Shown: positions 44,666-53,597 of the stretch, in pieces
Layout of the letters: each line of letters starts with the position of its first letter
Position numbering within the stretch: the stretch's first letter is position 1
NCBI GenBank assembly: GCA_040394735.1
Contig: JBEBRR010000005.1
Location: 28,275 to 92,274, forward strand
DNA: 64,000 nucleotides
Direction of reading: 5' to 3'
DNA from: Leadbetterella byssophila_A
GTDB lineage: Bacteria; Bacteroidota; Bacteroidia; Cytophagales; Spirosomataceae
Program-made: the position numbers and the translations under genes
Notes under the pieces: model-generated
Databases searched by the model: none
The model's input: the letters and a program-made list of their open reading frames with translations, nothing else
What the model was told of the DNA's origin: nothing

Positions 44666-46291
44666 ATGGAATCTTTAGAACAAAAAATCACGGATATTTT
44701 CCCGGAAGAGGGAGCGATTCCCGAACAATTTCAACTGGAACCCGTTCATCAGAAAGAATACCTCAGAGGGGGGCAGATGATTCAGTGGTCTGGTCCGGTT
44801 CAGGAAGTGCATTCGCCCATTTACGTTAAGAAAGGAGACTCGTTTGAAAGTCTTCTTATCGGAAGTTATCCTATTGCTACAGAAAAGGAAGCCATGGAGG
44901 CGCTGGATGCGGCGCTGAAAGCCTATGATAACGGGCGGGGTGAATGGCCCACCATGAGCCTCAGCGAAAGGATCACCTGCATGGAGAACTTTGTGAGGAA
45001 AATGCTGGAGAAAAAGTCGCAGATCGTCACCCTTCTGATGTATGAGATCGGTAAGTCGCTGGGAGACTCCACCAAAGAGTTTGACCGGACCGTGGAATAT
45101 ATTTACGATACTATTGACTGCCTGAAAGATATTGACCGGAATTCCTCCCGCTTTAAGATAGAGCAGGGAATCATCGGGCAGATCCGCCGCTCGCCTTTCG
45201 GCGTAGTGCTGTGTATGGGACCGTTTAACTACCCCCTGAACGAAACCTATACCATGCTGATCCCGGCTATACTTATGGGAAATACCATTCTTTTCAAGCC
45301 GCCCAAGCACGGTACGCTCCTGCATTACCCGATGCTGGAAGCCTTTAAGGAATGTTTTCCGAAAGGTGTGGTGAACACTATTTATGGCCGGGGAGCGCAT
45401 GTGGTGCCGCCCCTGATGCAGACCGGGAAGATCAATGTACTTACGCTGATCGGCTCCAGCAAAGTGGCCAGTGATCTGAAAAAAATGCATCCTAAGCTGA
45501 ACCGTTTACGGGCGGTACTGGGACTCGACGCGAAGAATGCCGGAATTGTGCTTAAAAATGCCGATGTGGAGCTGGCAGTCAAAGAATGTATCCTGGGCTC
45601 ACTTTCTTTCAACGGGCAGCGCTGCACCGCCATTAAGATCATTTGGGTGCACCGTTCCATAGCGAAGCGCTTCCTGAACCTGTTTACCGAAGAACTGGAG
45701 AAACTGAAATATGGTATGCCCTGGGATCCGGGTGTGCAGCTGACGCCCCTGCCGGAGCCCGGGAAACCGGCCTACCTGGCGGAATGCATCAAAGACGCAC
45801 AGGCCCACGGAGCCGAAGTGGTGAACAAAAACGGAGGTACCACCGTTAATTCGTTCGTTTATCCGGCTGTTCTTTATCCTGTAAACAGTAAAATGAAAGT
45901 GTACAGCGAAGAGCAGTTCGGCCCGCTGATCCCTGTGGTGCCTTTTGACGATATGGAAGAACCTATCCGGTACATCATCGACTCTTCCCATGGACAGCAG
46001 GTAAGCATTTTTGGTTCTAACCCGGATCAGATTGCCAACCTGATCGATCCTTTGGTAAACCAGGTAAGCCGGGTGAACATCAATGCGCAGTGTCAGCGCG
46101 GACCCGATACTTTCCCGTTCACCGGCCGGAAAGATTCGGCAGAAGGGACCCTTTCAGTAGAAGATGCCCTTCGGGCATTTTCCATCCGTACTGTGGTGGC
46201 TACCAAAGACACTGACATGAACAAAGCCATATTTAACTGGATCGTGGAGGGGCACAGTTCCCATTTCCTGTCTACGAAATATGTGTTCTGA
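44666..46291 (+). CDS. gapN: NADP-dependent glyceraldehyde-3-phosphate dehydrogenase-like aldehyde dehydrogenase
   Basis: 541 residues of the aldehyde dehydrogenase superfamily, closest by memory to non-phosphorylating GapN: long N-terminus, VVLCMGPFNYPLNETY (substrate/cofactor region, about 180-195), LTLIGSSKVASDL, and catalytic Cys320 in FNGQRCTAIK. The usual catalytic Glu motif ELGGK reads GLDAK (286-290): the Glu position (34 residues before the Cys) is Gly286 and an acid sits at 288. Related GapN-type sequences carry a similar substitution, so it need not be inactive. It would oxidise glyceraldehyde-3-phosphate to 3-phosphoglycerate with NADP, supplying NADPH. Cytoplasmic. It ends before a strong terminator. 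Confidence 0.82.
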   Translation: MESLEQKITDIFPEEGAIPEQFQLEPVHQKEYLRGGQMIQWSGPVQEVHSPIYVKKGDSFESLLIGSYPIATEKEAMEALDAALKAYDNGRGEWPTMSLSERITCMENFVRKMLEKKSQIVTLLMYEIGKSLGDSTKEFDRTVEYIYDTIDCLKDIDRNSSRFKIEQGIIGQIRRSPFGVVLCMGPFNYPLNETYTMLIPAILMGNTILFKPPKHGTLLHYPMLEAFKECFPKGVVNTIYGRGAHVVPPLMQTGKINVLTLIGSSKVASDLKKMHPKLNRLRAVLGLDAKNAGIVLKNADVELAVKECILGSLSFNGQRCTAIKIIWVHRSIAKRFLNLFTEELEKLKYGMPWDPGVQLTPLPEPGKPAYLAECIKDAQAHGAEVVNKNGGTTVNSFVYPAVLYPVNSKMKVYSEEQFGPLIPVVPFDDMEEPIRYIIDSSHGQQVSIFGSNPDQIANLIDPLVNQVSRVNINAQCQRGPDTFPFTGRKDSAEGTLSVEDALRAFSIRTVVATKDTDMNKAIFNWIVEGHSSHFLSTKYVF

Positions 46292-46316
46292 TTTGTCAGA
46301 CGCCGGTTTTAACTCC

Positions 46317-46343
46317 AAAGAGCTCCTCAGGGGCTCTTTTTTT
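46317..46343 (+). terminator. rho-independent terminator after gapN, overlapping the M56 gene's end
   Basis: AAAGAGCTCC (46317-46326), loop TCA, GGGGCTCTTT (46330-46339) form a 10-bp stem with one T-G pair, followed by more Ts. The loop TCA is, on the minus strand, the TGA stop codon of the convergent M56 peptidase gene. Confidence 0.85.
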
Positions 46344-48042
46344 GTATAGATTCCGGAATCGTGTCAGAAGATATAAGGTATCTGATGTGAAACCGGTATA
46401 AAGAAAGAGGGGGAGAATGCTTGGGCAGCATGGTAGTCCCGAACTTTGTAAAATCAGGGATAACGGTACCGGATAACTTCAAGAGGCTCTCTGACAGAGG
46501 TGTATTAACGCTCCCGGTTTGATCCGAATTTTCCGCGTTTTGAGGATCGGAAATTGAAGTATCTTCTGTTTTTCCGTTGGTATTCGGTTTGGTTTTTTCA
46601 GCTGCTCCCTGTGGCCTGGCGGGGGCTAATTTTTCTCTGATCTGCCGGTAAAAGTCCTGCTTGTACCAGATCAGGTACCGGGAGGTATCCTTTTTTACTT
46701 CATTTACATACGCCTGGAATGAAGCAGGGGTAGATAGATTCAGACGGTACTTATATTGGCCGTAGTGAGCAGATGCTTTTGTTAAGCCATTTTGCCAGAA
46801 ACTGGCAAAATCGGTATGCCGGTATTTATTTAAAACGTGATTAGGCACCCGTTTCCCATCTAACCACACCCCGTACATTTTGGGATCCTTAAAACTCTCA
46901 AACTGTTCTTCGGAAGGCGGATTAGCTTTAGACCGGTCATGCCGTTTGGGCATTAAGGTCAATTTTTGCTTCGCTTTTTCATCCTCCGTCATTTGAGCGT
47001 ACAGATTGCCCAGGCGGTTGGTTTCAGCTGCCGTAAAGCGATACTCTTTGCCCTTAGCTGAATGGGTAAGCGCCCTGGAGGCCAGCTGATCAAATTCTTG
47101 AAGTCCGGTTTTACCCGTCAGGTCATTTGTTTTCTGCACGGGAGCTGCTTTGGGCTCCCGGCTATTTTGCCGGGCGAATGTTTTTTCAGCGAAGAAAAAT
47201 ACAGCCCCGGTTGTGAAAATAACGGCTAATGCTACTTTCAGCTGAATCCATCCGGAGCCGGGCTTTGCAGAAATCATACGGATACGTTTTTTGAGGTGAA
47301 TAAAATTGAATGAATGCGAGAACCTGCGGGCAGGCATAATGGCCTGATTAAGCAGTAGCAGCTGGTATTTCCGTGGATCGTTAAAATGTTTTAATACCTG
47401 CTCATCCACCTGGTATTCATGGTTGAGCCCGATAGCGCGTTTGTAGAAAAACAAAGCAGGGTTAAACCAGCAGAAGACCTGTAAACATTCCACCAAAAGA
47501 ATATCGGCACTGTGATACATCTTACCGTGGAAGTACTCATGATGCAGGATTTCCTTTTCTATGCGGTTTTCCTGCCACTCTTTTCTATTGACAAAAATAT
47601 ACCCCATAAAGCTGTGCGGAGAAACCGGGTAATCCAGCAGAACAAGGGTGTGATCCAGGAAGGAAGTGTGTTCATGGGATCGGATATTCCGTCCTATGCT
47701 TAACAGGTTCAAAGCAAAACGAAGAAGCAATACCCCGCTGACGATCAGGTAAGTGAGCAGGAAATAATTAACCGGTGCTTTTGTAGGAGCCTCACCGGAT
47801 CTGGCAACAATTTCGGTCACAGCCGGCAAAGCAGCAGGTACCCATGCTTCTGTGCGGGTCATGACTACTGTTTCTGAAGGAAGACTCAGGTCAAAAGTCA
47901 GCAAAGGGATGAAAAAGGGGAAAACCAGCCCGGTCAGCAGGAAAACCCGGTTAAACCCGAACATTTTCTCCTGTTGAAGCAGAAACAGGTAAATCAGGAG
48001 AAAAGTGGCCGAACAGGCTACAAGCTTTAGCAGGTAGATCAT
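46327..48042 (-). CDS. BlaR1-type M56 family membrane metallopeptidase
   Basis: 571 residues. Four hydrophobic segments near 5-22, 34-52, 92-112 and 272-290 place it in the inner membrane. The zinc-protease motif HEYFH (HExxH, residues 168-172) with the downstream LNHEYQVDEQVLK is diagnostic of peptidase family M56 (BlaR1/MecR1). The periplasmic C-terminal part (about 300-571) is not a penicillin-binding domain by inspection, so the sensed signal is unknown; the last 60 residues are low in complexity. It would cleave or trigger loss of the BlaI-type repressor, whose gene overlaps by four bases upstream. Confidence 0.88.
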   Translation of the reverse strand: MIYLLKLVACSATFLLIYLFLLQQEKMFGFNRVFLLTGLVFPFFIPLLTFDLSLPSETVVMTRTEAWVPAALPAVTEIVARSGEAPTKAPVNYFLLTYLIVSGVLLLRFALNLLSIGRNIRSHEHTSFLDHTLVLLDYPVSPHSFMGYIFVNRKEWQENRIEKEILHHEYFHGKMYHSADILLVECLQVFCWFNPALFFYKRAIGLNHEYQVDEQVLKHFNDPRKYQLLLLNQAIMPARRFSHSFNFIHLKKRIRMISAKPGSGWIQLKVALAVIFTTGAVFFFAEKTFARQNSREPKAAPVQKTNDLTGKTGLQEFDQLASRALTHSAKGKEYRFTAAETNRLGNLYAQMTEDEKAKQKLTLMPKRHDRSKANPPSEEQFESFKDPKMYGVWLDGKRVPNHVLNKYRHTDFASFWQNGLTKASAHYGQYKYRLNLSTPASFQAYVNEVKKDTSRYLIWYKQDFYRQIREKLAPARPQGAAEKTKPNTNGKTEDTSISDPQNAENSDQTGSVNTPLSESLLKLSGTVIPDFTKFGTTMLPKHSPPLSLYRFHIRYLISSDTIPESIQKKSP

Positions 48043-48407
48043 GATTTTTTTTGGATTTCCTGTTCCACAATCGCCTTTAACTCTTCCAGCTGTTCGGCGG
48101 TCAGGCCCGAGCTCTTCGCAAAAAAGGAAGCAAACTGAACCGGGTTTCCCGAAAAGAAATTATGGATCAGCCCGTTGACATGCTCTTTGAAATACTTCTC
48201 TTTTTTGACCAGCGGGTAGTACTCGCGGGAGTTTCCCCTGAGAATATAGCCCACAAAGCCCTTCTCCTGCATACGTTTAAGCAGGGTGGCCACCGTAGTA
48301 GCTGCCGGCTTGGGTTCCGGTATGGATTCAAGCAGGTCTTTAAAGTACAGGGGGTGCTTTTCCCAGATCAGCTCCATGAGCTGCTCTTCCGTTTTCGAGA
48401 GCGACAT
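48039..48407 (-). CDS. BlaI/MecI-family transcriptional repressor
   Basis: 122 residues: a winged-helix DNA-binding domain (SLSKTEEQLMELIWEKHPLYFKDLLESI, then TTVATLLKRMQEKGFVGYILRGNSREYYPL) and a C-terminal dimerisation helix (LTAEQLEELKAIVEQEI). This is the BlaI/MecI family, which dimerises on dyads over its own promoter and is released when the M56 partner is activated. Its last four bases overlap the M56 gene's start (translational coupling). The dyad at 48426-48443 is the obvious autoregulatory operator. Function of the regulon is unknown; no beta-lactamase is adjacent. Confidence 0.93.
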   Translation of the reverse strand: MSLSKTEEQLMELIWEKHPLYFKDLLESIPEPKPAATTVATLLKRMQEKGFVGYILRGNSREYYPLVKKEKYFKEHVNGLIHNFFSGNPVQFASFFAKSSGLTAEQLEELKAIVEQEIQKKS

Positions 48408-48425
48408 TCTACGTTTTGTTGTTTT

Positions 48426-48443
48426 ATTCTACAAACATAGAAT
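48426..48443 (-). promoter_or_regulatory. probable operator/promoter of the BlaI-M56 unit
   Basis: ATTCTA CAAACA TAGAAT is a perfect 6+6 inverted repeat 19-36 bases upstream of the start. Read on the minus strand, its centre gives TATGTTTG (48432-48439), an exact TAnnTTTG -7 box, so a bound repressor would cover the promoter. Confidence 0.65.
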
Positions 48444-48626
48444 ATAATTTAATATGTTGTGCAGTTTTTCCCGGATTTTTAATTGTTAGCCTATGTGAAT
48501 TTCACCTGATCACTTTAAAAATAATCCGGCCACACCTATGTATTTGAATAGCGGTGGCTATAAAGTATCTCCCGGCAGATTACTTCAGGAGTTTAGATAA
48601 AAAGTGTTTACACCTAGAATGTCTTA

Positions 48627-50036
48627 TCATCTGTAAGCCATAGGGAAAAGCAGGTTTTCTATATGAGCTTCGTCCATGTATTTCCGGAGTCGTTTGTACA
48701 CCGATGGCTTCCTGTTCAGGAGGTTTTGTGTTTCGGCAGGATCGGTTTCCAGGTTATATAACTCATAGGTTGTTTTGTCTTTGTTTTTGACCTGGAGTTT
48801 TACCAGTTTCCATTTGCCGGAGCGTACGGCCTGTCGCCCGCCTGCTTCATGAAACTCCCAATAGAGGTATTTATGGCGGGCTTGCTTACCTTTTCCGGAA
48901 AGTACGGGCAGGAAAGACAGGCCGTCGGTAGAAGCAGTGACAGGCGAACCTGCCAGTTCATTGAAAGTAGGGAGGAGATCCCAGAAGGCGGCTACATGAT
49001 CGCTGACCCGCGGCTGCCTGATCTGTCCGGGCCAGTGTACGATGAACGGAACCCGGATACCCCCCTCATACAGGTCTCTTTTTTGTCCACGCAAGCCGGC
49101 TGTGCTGTTAAAAAATGCCGGATCAGCGCCGCCTTCCGAATGCGCGCCGTTATCACTCGTAAAAATGATCAGGGTATTATGGATCAGGTTCAGCTCTTTC
49201 AGCTTCTCCACCACTTCTCCCACATAATGATCCATTCTTTCAACCATAGCGGCATACGTAGCCCGGGGCTTTTGTACCGAAGCATACCCGGGTACGGTAG
49301 CCTGCGGTCCGTAATCATTTCCTCTGTAGGGTTTTTCTTCAAAACGATTTTCATACTTCCGGTAGAATTCATCTTCCGGTCCGGCCAGTTCGGCATGAGG
49401 CAGCACTGTGGGAATAAACAGGAAAAAGGGCTTGTCGTGATTCTTTTCCAGAAATTCCAGTGTTTTCGCCTGGATAAGCTCCGGGGCGTAATGTACTTTG
49501 TGGGCGAGATCGTTTCCTTCCAGGATCACTTTCCGGTCATTGTGCCAGAGATGGGTAGGGTAGTACCGGTGCGACTGCCGCTGGCAGTTGTAACCGAAAA
49601 ACTCATCCCAGCCTTTCCGGTTGGGGTCACCTGTGGTGCCCACCATACCCAGCCCCCATTTTCCGAAAGCACCGGTGGTGTAACCGGCTTTTTTCAGATG
49701 CATGGCCAGGGTTTGTACTGAATCGGCCAGCGGCTCCTGGCCTTCAGGCTCAATCTCCTTATTGCCCCGGATGTAAGTGTGGCCGGTATGCTGACCCGTC
49801 ATCAGGGCTGAGCGGGAGGGTGCGCAAACCGAAGTGCCCGAATAAAACTGTGTGAATTTTAAGCCTCCGGCCGCCAGGCGGTCGATGTTCGGCGTTGGGA
49901 TAATCTTCTGCCCGTACGTACCGAGATCGCCGATCCCAAGGTCATCGGACAGGATAAGAACAATATTGGGCTTCTTCTGTTGCGCGGAGACAGAAAAAGA
50001 GAGAAGGAAGCAGAGGGTGGCAAAAATGAATTTCAT
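48627..50036 (-). CDS. secreted sulfatase (arylsulfatase family S1)
   Basis: 469 residues with a signal peptide ending near VSAQ (residue 19). Type I sulfatase signatures are clear: NIVLILSDDLG with metal-binding Asp31 and Asp32, and C71-A-P-S-R in GTSVCAPSRSALMTG, the Cys-type formylglycine motif. Other landmarks are AFGKWGLG (active-site Lys), VLPHAEL, IIFTSDNGAH and RGQKRDLYEGGIRVPFI. Maturation needs a formylglycine-generating enzyme, and a candidate with both catalytic cysteines is encoded at 1.6 kb. Substrate is not readable; neighbours (PNGase F-like enzyme) suggest sulfated glycoprotein glycans. It is the last gene of a three-gene minus-strand unit (50-base gap). Confidence 0.93.
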   Translation of the reverse strand: MKFIFATLCFLLSFSVSAQQKKPNIVLILSDDLGIGDLGTYGQKIIPTPNIDRLAAGGLKFTQFYSGTSVCAPSRSALMTGQHTGHTYIRGNKEIEPEGQEPLADSVQTLAMHLKKAGYTTGAFGKWGLGMVGTTGDPNRKGWDEFFGYNCQRQSHRYYPTHLWHNDRKVILEGNDLAHKVHYAPELIQAKTLEFLEKNHDKPFFLFIPTVLPHAELAGPEDEFYRKYENRFEEKPYRGNDYGPQATVPGYASVQKPRATYAAMVERMDHYVGEVVEKLKELNLIHNTLIIFTSDNGAHSEGGADPAFFNSTAGLRGQKRDLYEGGIRVPFIVHWPGQIRQPRVSDHVAAFWDLLPTFNELAGSPVTASTDGLSFLPVLSGKGKQARHKYLYWEFHEAGGRQAVRSGKWKLVKLQVKNKDKTTYELYNLETDPAETQNLLNRKPSVYKRLRKYMDEAHIENLLFPMAYR

Positions 50037-50086
50037 ACGAATAACTTTGTAAATATCTTTCGGTTAAAGCGACAGAGTGGATAAAC

Positions 50087-50782
50087 TCATCTGGTAGGGC
50101 TTCCTCCATATCCATAGTTCATTATCCATTTATAATTTTCACGCTTATACGTCACATTGGCAATTTTTGCATCTAACACATGGTATTCTTCCTCGCTAAT
50201 TTTCCGGATCTGAAAATACGGATTTATTTTTCTTACAGAATCTGTCAGGCGATTGAAAAGAGGATTAATAATAGTGTCGGAAAGAGAAGAAATCGTTACG
50301 AAATGATAAGAGGTATCAAGAGAATTAAGTTTTGATTTCCTAATATCGATCAGGAATATAGAATCTTTATGGATTTCTGTAATATCGTCAGGTTGCAAAT
50401 TAATAAAGTCAATTTCATCTTCTGGCGGAGGAGATGAATAGCTTCGACAAAAAAGGTTTAGTCGTTTAGAATGGGTATAAATTTTATCCTTAAAAAAAAT
50501 AATATTCAGGTTGCCATATCCTGAACCGTAGTCTTTTGTTCTGTAAAGAGGAAATGGAGGAAGGATTTCATATTCATAAGATGGTGCAGCGCTATGGAGG
50601 TTACTGCCGTTACTTTGAGCCTCATAAGCCTGATTTATACTGTCAATAATTGTGTGGAGCCTCCTTTCCTTTTCCGGAATAATATAAGGTACCGTGTAAA
50701 AGTCATCCCATATTGACTTTTCCTCTTTCTTATAGCAGGAAAGTGAGAGCGTAGAGAGGAAAACGTAAATGGTTTTTCGCAT
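50087..50782 (-). CDS. hypothetical lipoprotein
   Basis: 231 residues, no family recognised. The N-terminus (RKTIYVFLSTLSLSC, then YKKEEK) looks like a Bacteroidota lipoprotein signal, though the residue at -3 is not ideal. The mature part has a YEYEILPPFPLY loop, alternating beta-like segments (NLNIIFFKDKIYTHS, SIFLIDIRKSKL, YHFVTISSLSDTI) and a Tyr/Gly-rich end (WIMNYGYGGSP). The coding region looks more AT-rich than its neighbours, hinting at later insertion into the operon. It lies 28 bases after the PNGase F-like gene and 50 before the sulfatase, so co-expression is likely. Confidence 0.65.
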   Translation of the reverse strand: MRKTIYVFLSTLSLSCYKKEEKSIWDDFYTVPYIIPEKERRLHTIIDSINQAYEAQSNGSNLHSAAPSYEYEILPPFPLYRTKDYGSGYGNLNIIFFKDKIYTHSKRLNLFCRSYSSPPPEDEIDFINLQPDDITEIHKDSIFLIDIRKSKLNSLDTSYHFVTISSLSDTIINPLFNRLTDSVRKINPYFQIRKISEEEYHVLDAKIANVTYKRENYKWIMNYGYGGSPTR

Positions 50783-50810
50783 TTATAGAATTCTGTTTTT
50801 ATGTAAGAGA

Positions 50811-52475
50811 TCAGTTTCCATATAGCTTGCCCAGCAGCACCCCGCTCACATTCCAGAAGCTAAAGCTGCTTCCTTCCCGCGGCCCCTGGGGAATCTTCAC
50901 CCGGATGCTGTGCTTTCCGGCCTTCAGGTCGCCCAGGTCAATGAACACGGGGTTAGTAACTGTGGCCGGACACCAGTTGGAGCGGCTGAGATCAGAAGAG
51001 GAAAGGCCGGAAGCGAAATTACCGGATACAGGGTTGGAAAGCCGGTAAGAGCCGCAGTCCTGGCGCCAGGGGGTAAAACTGTGCACCTGCAGGTTATCGA
51101 GGAAGATCCGGTTTACCTTCGGCACAAACTCATCTCCGTTCCCCCAGCCGCCGTGCCCGGTGGTAATATAACGGATTCTGGCGTCTTTCAGGTTATGTTC
51201 AAGCGTAAATTCCACCAGCAGGCCCTTTTCATCAGCAAAAAGAGTGGCGTAATTTTGTCCGCCCATTTCCATAACATTGACGGTATTAAATACCGGCAGT
51301 ACGTAATCGAAATCAGGTAGCTGTGAGCCCCCTTTATGCAGGGTAATTTCCAGGCTTATTTCGTGCCCGCCTTTGTCATAGTTGCCGATATACGTGCCTA
51401 CATAGAGCTCTTTATTGCTCAGCTCACTTCGTAAATCGGATATTTCCTGCCGGAAAGACGTAAATTCCAGCCATTCCTTCCCTTTAATTTTATTATAGTT
51501 GAAATGATTTATTCCGAAAGAGGTAAAAAACCGCATCAGCTCCAGGTTAGGCAGGTAGTTACCGGTGAGTGTCATACCCTGGTATTCGGCACCGGAGGCA
51601 TCTTTCAGCACCGGCAGCGTATTCATGCCGTGCGTCAGCCCGTCAAAGAAGTTTTTTTCACGGCCTTCCGGAATCACAAACACCGAGCCGGTGCGGTCAT
51701 ACGCGTCTCCATTTGACCGCTGTTTCAGCTCTACAAATACCTGCCTGTCAGTACCTATTTCAGGGAATTTCACTTTTCTGACAATAAGGGTTCCGTTTGC
51801 AAAACGCATAACCTCTTCTTTGGAGTGGGTCTCTTCGTTCCAGTTAATGAGCTCTTTATCAAAAACGGGTATAGTGGTAAAGCGGCTTTGCCAGATCAGG
51901 TCGCGGTAGGAGAGGAGGTCGTAATTTTCAGCGGCAATCAGCTTGGGAAACGCTGCGTCTTTTTCAATGGTAACAGCCCGGATGACCGTGTTTCCGTTTC
52001 GTACGGTCTCCAGGACGGTGCCCAGGTCAATGCCCAGGGCGGAAGGGGCGGCATAATAGGGAAGCTCCTGCGTGTACCAGATCTCAATGGTATTGGAGTT
52101 AATGATGGTTTTTGCTTTCCGGCACATATAACCCAGGATTTCCCGGGTGTCAGGCAGCAGCTCATACCGGGCGCTCAGCGTATCCCTGGCCGAAATGGTT
52201 CTGCCATCGGCCAGGGAAGAAAAATAGGTGACTTTTTGACCCGGCGGATCAAAGAGTGTCTGTTCCACAGGAAAGGAAGCCGTTCCGTTCAGAATATTTT
52301 CAGTAGTGATTAAAGTGGCCCCGGGGTTTGTAAATACTATGGTAGCATTCCGCGTATCGGCGGGCTGGGCATTGAATATCCGGGCATAGGTGATTTTCAG
52401 GGTTTCAGCTTTTTTCTGAGCCACTACCCACGGGGCGGTTCCTAATGAAAGAAGCAGGTAAAGCAGTAACTTCAT
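50811..52475 (-). CDS. PNGase F-like glycoamidase with GLPGLI-type N-terminal domain
   Basis: 554 residues, signal peptide ending near VVAQ (residue 20). Residues about 22-220 resemble the GLPGLI family (ILGYMCRKAKTII, IEIWYTQELPYYAAPSALG), a Bacteroidota domain of unknown function. The rest resembles peptide-N4-glycosidase F: AYDRTGSVFVI corresponds to the DEWDR segment with catalytic Asp60, and RYITTGHGGWGNGDEFVPKVNRI to the region with Glu206, then CGSYRLSNPVS and SNWCPATV with paired cysteines. PNGase F releases whole N-glycans from glycoproteins. It heads the unit PNGase-like, lipoprotein, sulfatase. The match is from memory of the Elizabethkingia enzyme, so activity is inferred. Confidence 0.78.
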   Translation of the reverse strand: MKLLLYLLLSLGTAPWVVAQKKAETLKITYARIFNAQPADTRNATIVFTNPGATLITTENILNGTASFPVEQTLFDPPGQKVTYFSSLADGRTISARDTLSARYELLPDTREILGYMCRKAKTIINSNTIEIWYTQELPYYAAPSALGIDLGTVLETVRNGNTVIRAVTIEKDAAFPKLIAAENYDLLSYRDLIWQSRFTTIPVFDKELINWNEETHSKEEVMRFANGTLIVRKVKFPEIGTDRQVFVELKQRSNGDAYDRTGSVFVIPEGREKNFFDGLTHGMNTLPVLKDASGAEYQGMTLTGNYLPNLELMRFFTSFGINHFNYNKIKGKEWLEFTSFRQEISDLRSELSNKELYVGTYIGNYDKGGHEISLEITLHKGGSQLPDFDYVLPVFNTVNVMEMGGQNYATLFADEKGLLVEFTLEHNLKDARIRYITTGHGGWGNGDEFVPKVNRIFLDNLQVHSFTPWRQDCGSYRLSNPVSGNFASGLSSSDLSRSNWCPATVTNPVFIDLGDLKAGKHSIRVKIPQGPREGSSFSFWNVSGVLLGKLYGN

Positions 52476-52785
52476 AATAAGGGGATAATAGTTTCAGAAT
52501 ATAAAGGTAGCTTTTTGTGGGATTATTAAGCCAGGGCAGTGGAACAAAAATAGCTTTCCAAATGATAATAGGAAAGAAAATTCTGAATACCGATTATCCA
52601 TGAACCCGTATTTTATCAGCAACGGCATATCAGGAGGACAAATGACCCACCCCTATAGTATAAAATATTGACTTGGGCTAAAGGAAAACGCCTGACCGGA
52701 AGATATGCAAATTATTCCTTTCTTCATTTCAACGGGTTTTCTATCTTGCCCGTCTAAACAGGAAGTACAAGTTTAAATAATCAAT
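52476..52785. other. intergenic region, divergent promoters expected
   Basis: 310 bases between the divergent PNGase F-like and LOG genes. I see no gene, RNA or convincing -33/-7 pair; the nearest match is TATCTTGC about 35 bases before the LOG gene, two bases off consensus. Confidence 0.3.
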
Positions 52786-53532
52786 ATGATCAACAATTCA
52801 GAAACACGATTTTTGGAAGGCCCGCGCGCGCGATGGAAAGAATTCCGGTACGCCCTGGATGTCTTCATGGAATTTATCCGGGGTTTCAGAACCCTGCACT
52901 TTGTGGGACCCTGTGTAACCGTTTTCGGATCAGCCCGCTTTAAGGAAGACAATATTCACTATCAGCAGGCCCGGGAGTTGTCGGCGAAGATTTCCACCCT
53001 GGGTTTTACCATCATGACGGGCGGCGGACCAGGCATAATGGAAGCGGCTAACCGCGGGGCAAAAGATGCGGGCGGGAAGTCGGTGGCCTGCAATATCGAA
53101 CTCCCGCATGAGCAGCATGCAAACCCCTACCTGGATAAGTATGTAGACTTTAAATATTTCTTCGTCAGGAAAACCCTCCTGATCAAGTATTCTTACGCGT
53201 TTGTGATCTGTCCGGGCGGCTTTGGAACCTTAGACGAATTCTTTGAAGCATTGACCCTCATTCAAACGGGAAAAATCGAGCAGTTTCCCGTAGTGGTGTT
53301 CGGCTCGGAGTATCATCACCACATCATCGAGCATGTGCGCATGATGGTCCGCGAAAAAACCATTTCGCTGAAAGATCCCGATTTGTTTCTTGTTACCGAC
53401 TCCATTGACGAGGCGGTAGAGTTTATCCGGACCAAGACTGACGGGAACTTCGGACTACGCTTACGCCCGAGAGTGCTTCTGGGCGAAACGGCGGTAATGG
53501 AACGCAGAAGTGTAAGCCAGGAACGCGGATGA
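52786..53532 (+). CDS. LOG-family Rossmann protein (TIGR00730)
   Basis: 248 residues. The lysine-decarboxylase-like/LOG fold is shown by TVFGSARFKED, MTGGGPGIMEAANRGAKDAGG and the PGGFGTLDE motif (143-151) that binds the nucleoside monophosphate. Members hydrolyse nucleoside 5'-monophosphates to base plus ribose 5-phosphate; those active on cytokinin ribotides gave the LOG name. It is longer than the plant type at both ends. Cytoplasmic, single gene, converging on an SDR gene. Confidence 0.9.
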   Translation: MINNSETRFLEGPRARWKEFRYALDVFMEFIRGFRTLHFVGPCVTVFGSARFKEDNIHYQQARELSAKISTLGFTIMTGGGPGIMEAANRGAKDAGGKSVACNIELPHEQHANPYLDKYVDFKYFFVRKTLLIKYSYAFVICPGGFGTLDEFFEALTLIQTGKIEQFPVVVFGSEYHHHIIEHVRMMVREKTISLKDPDLFLVTDSIDEAVEFIRTKTDGNFGLRLRPRVLLGETAVMERRSVSQERG

Positions 53533-53597
53533 AGCAGGTTAACCGTATCGGACTGAAAGCCGAAGCTTACCTGATTCATCTGCGCCCGTTCATTATT

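Noticed and set aside
48490..48510. GTGAA T TTCAC palindrome downstream of the BlaI region
   Set aside because: Only 11 bases, no neighbouring promoter, expected by chance in an AT-rich gap.
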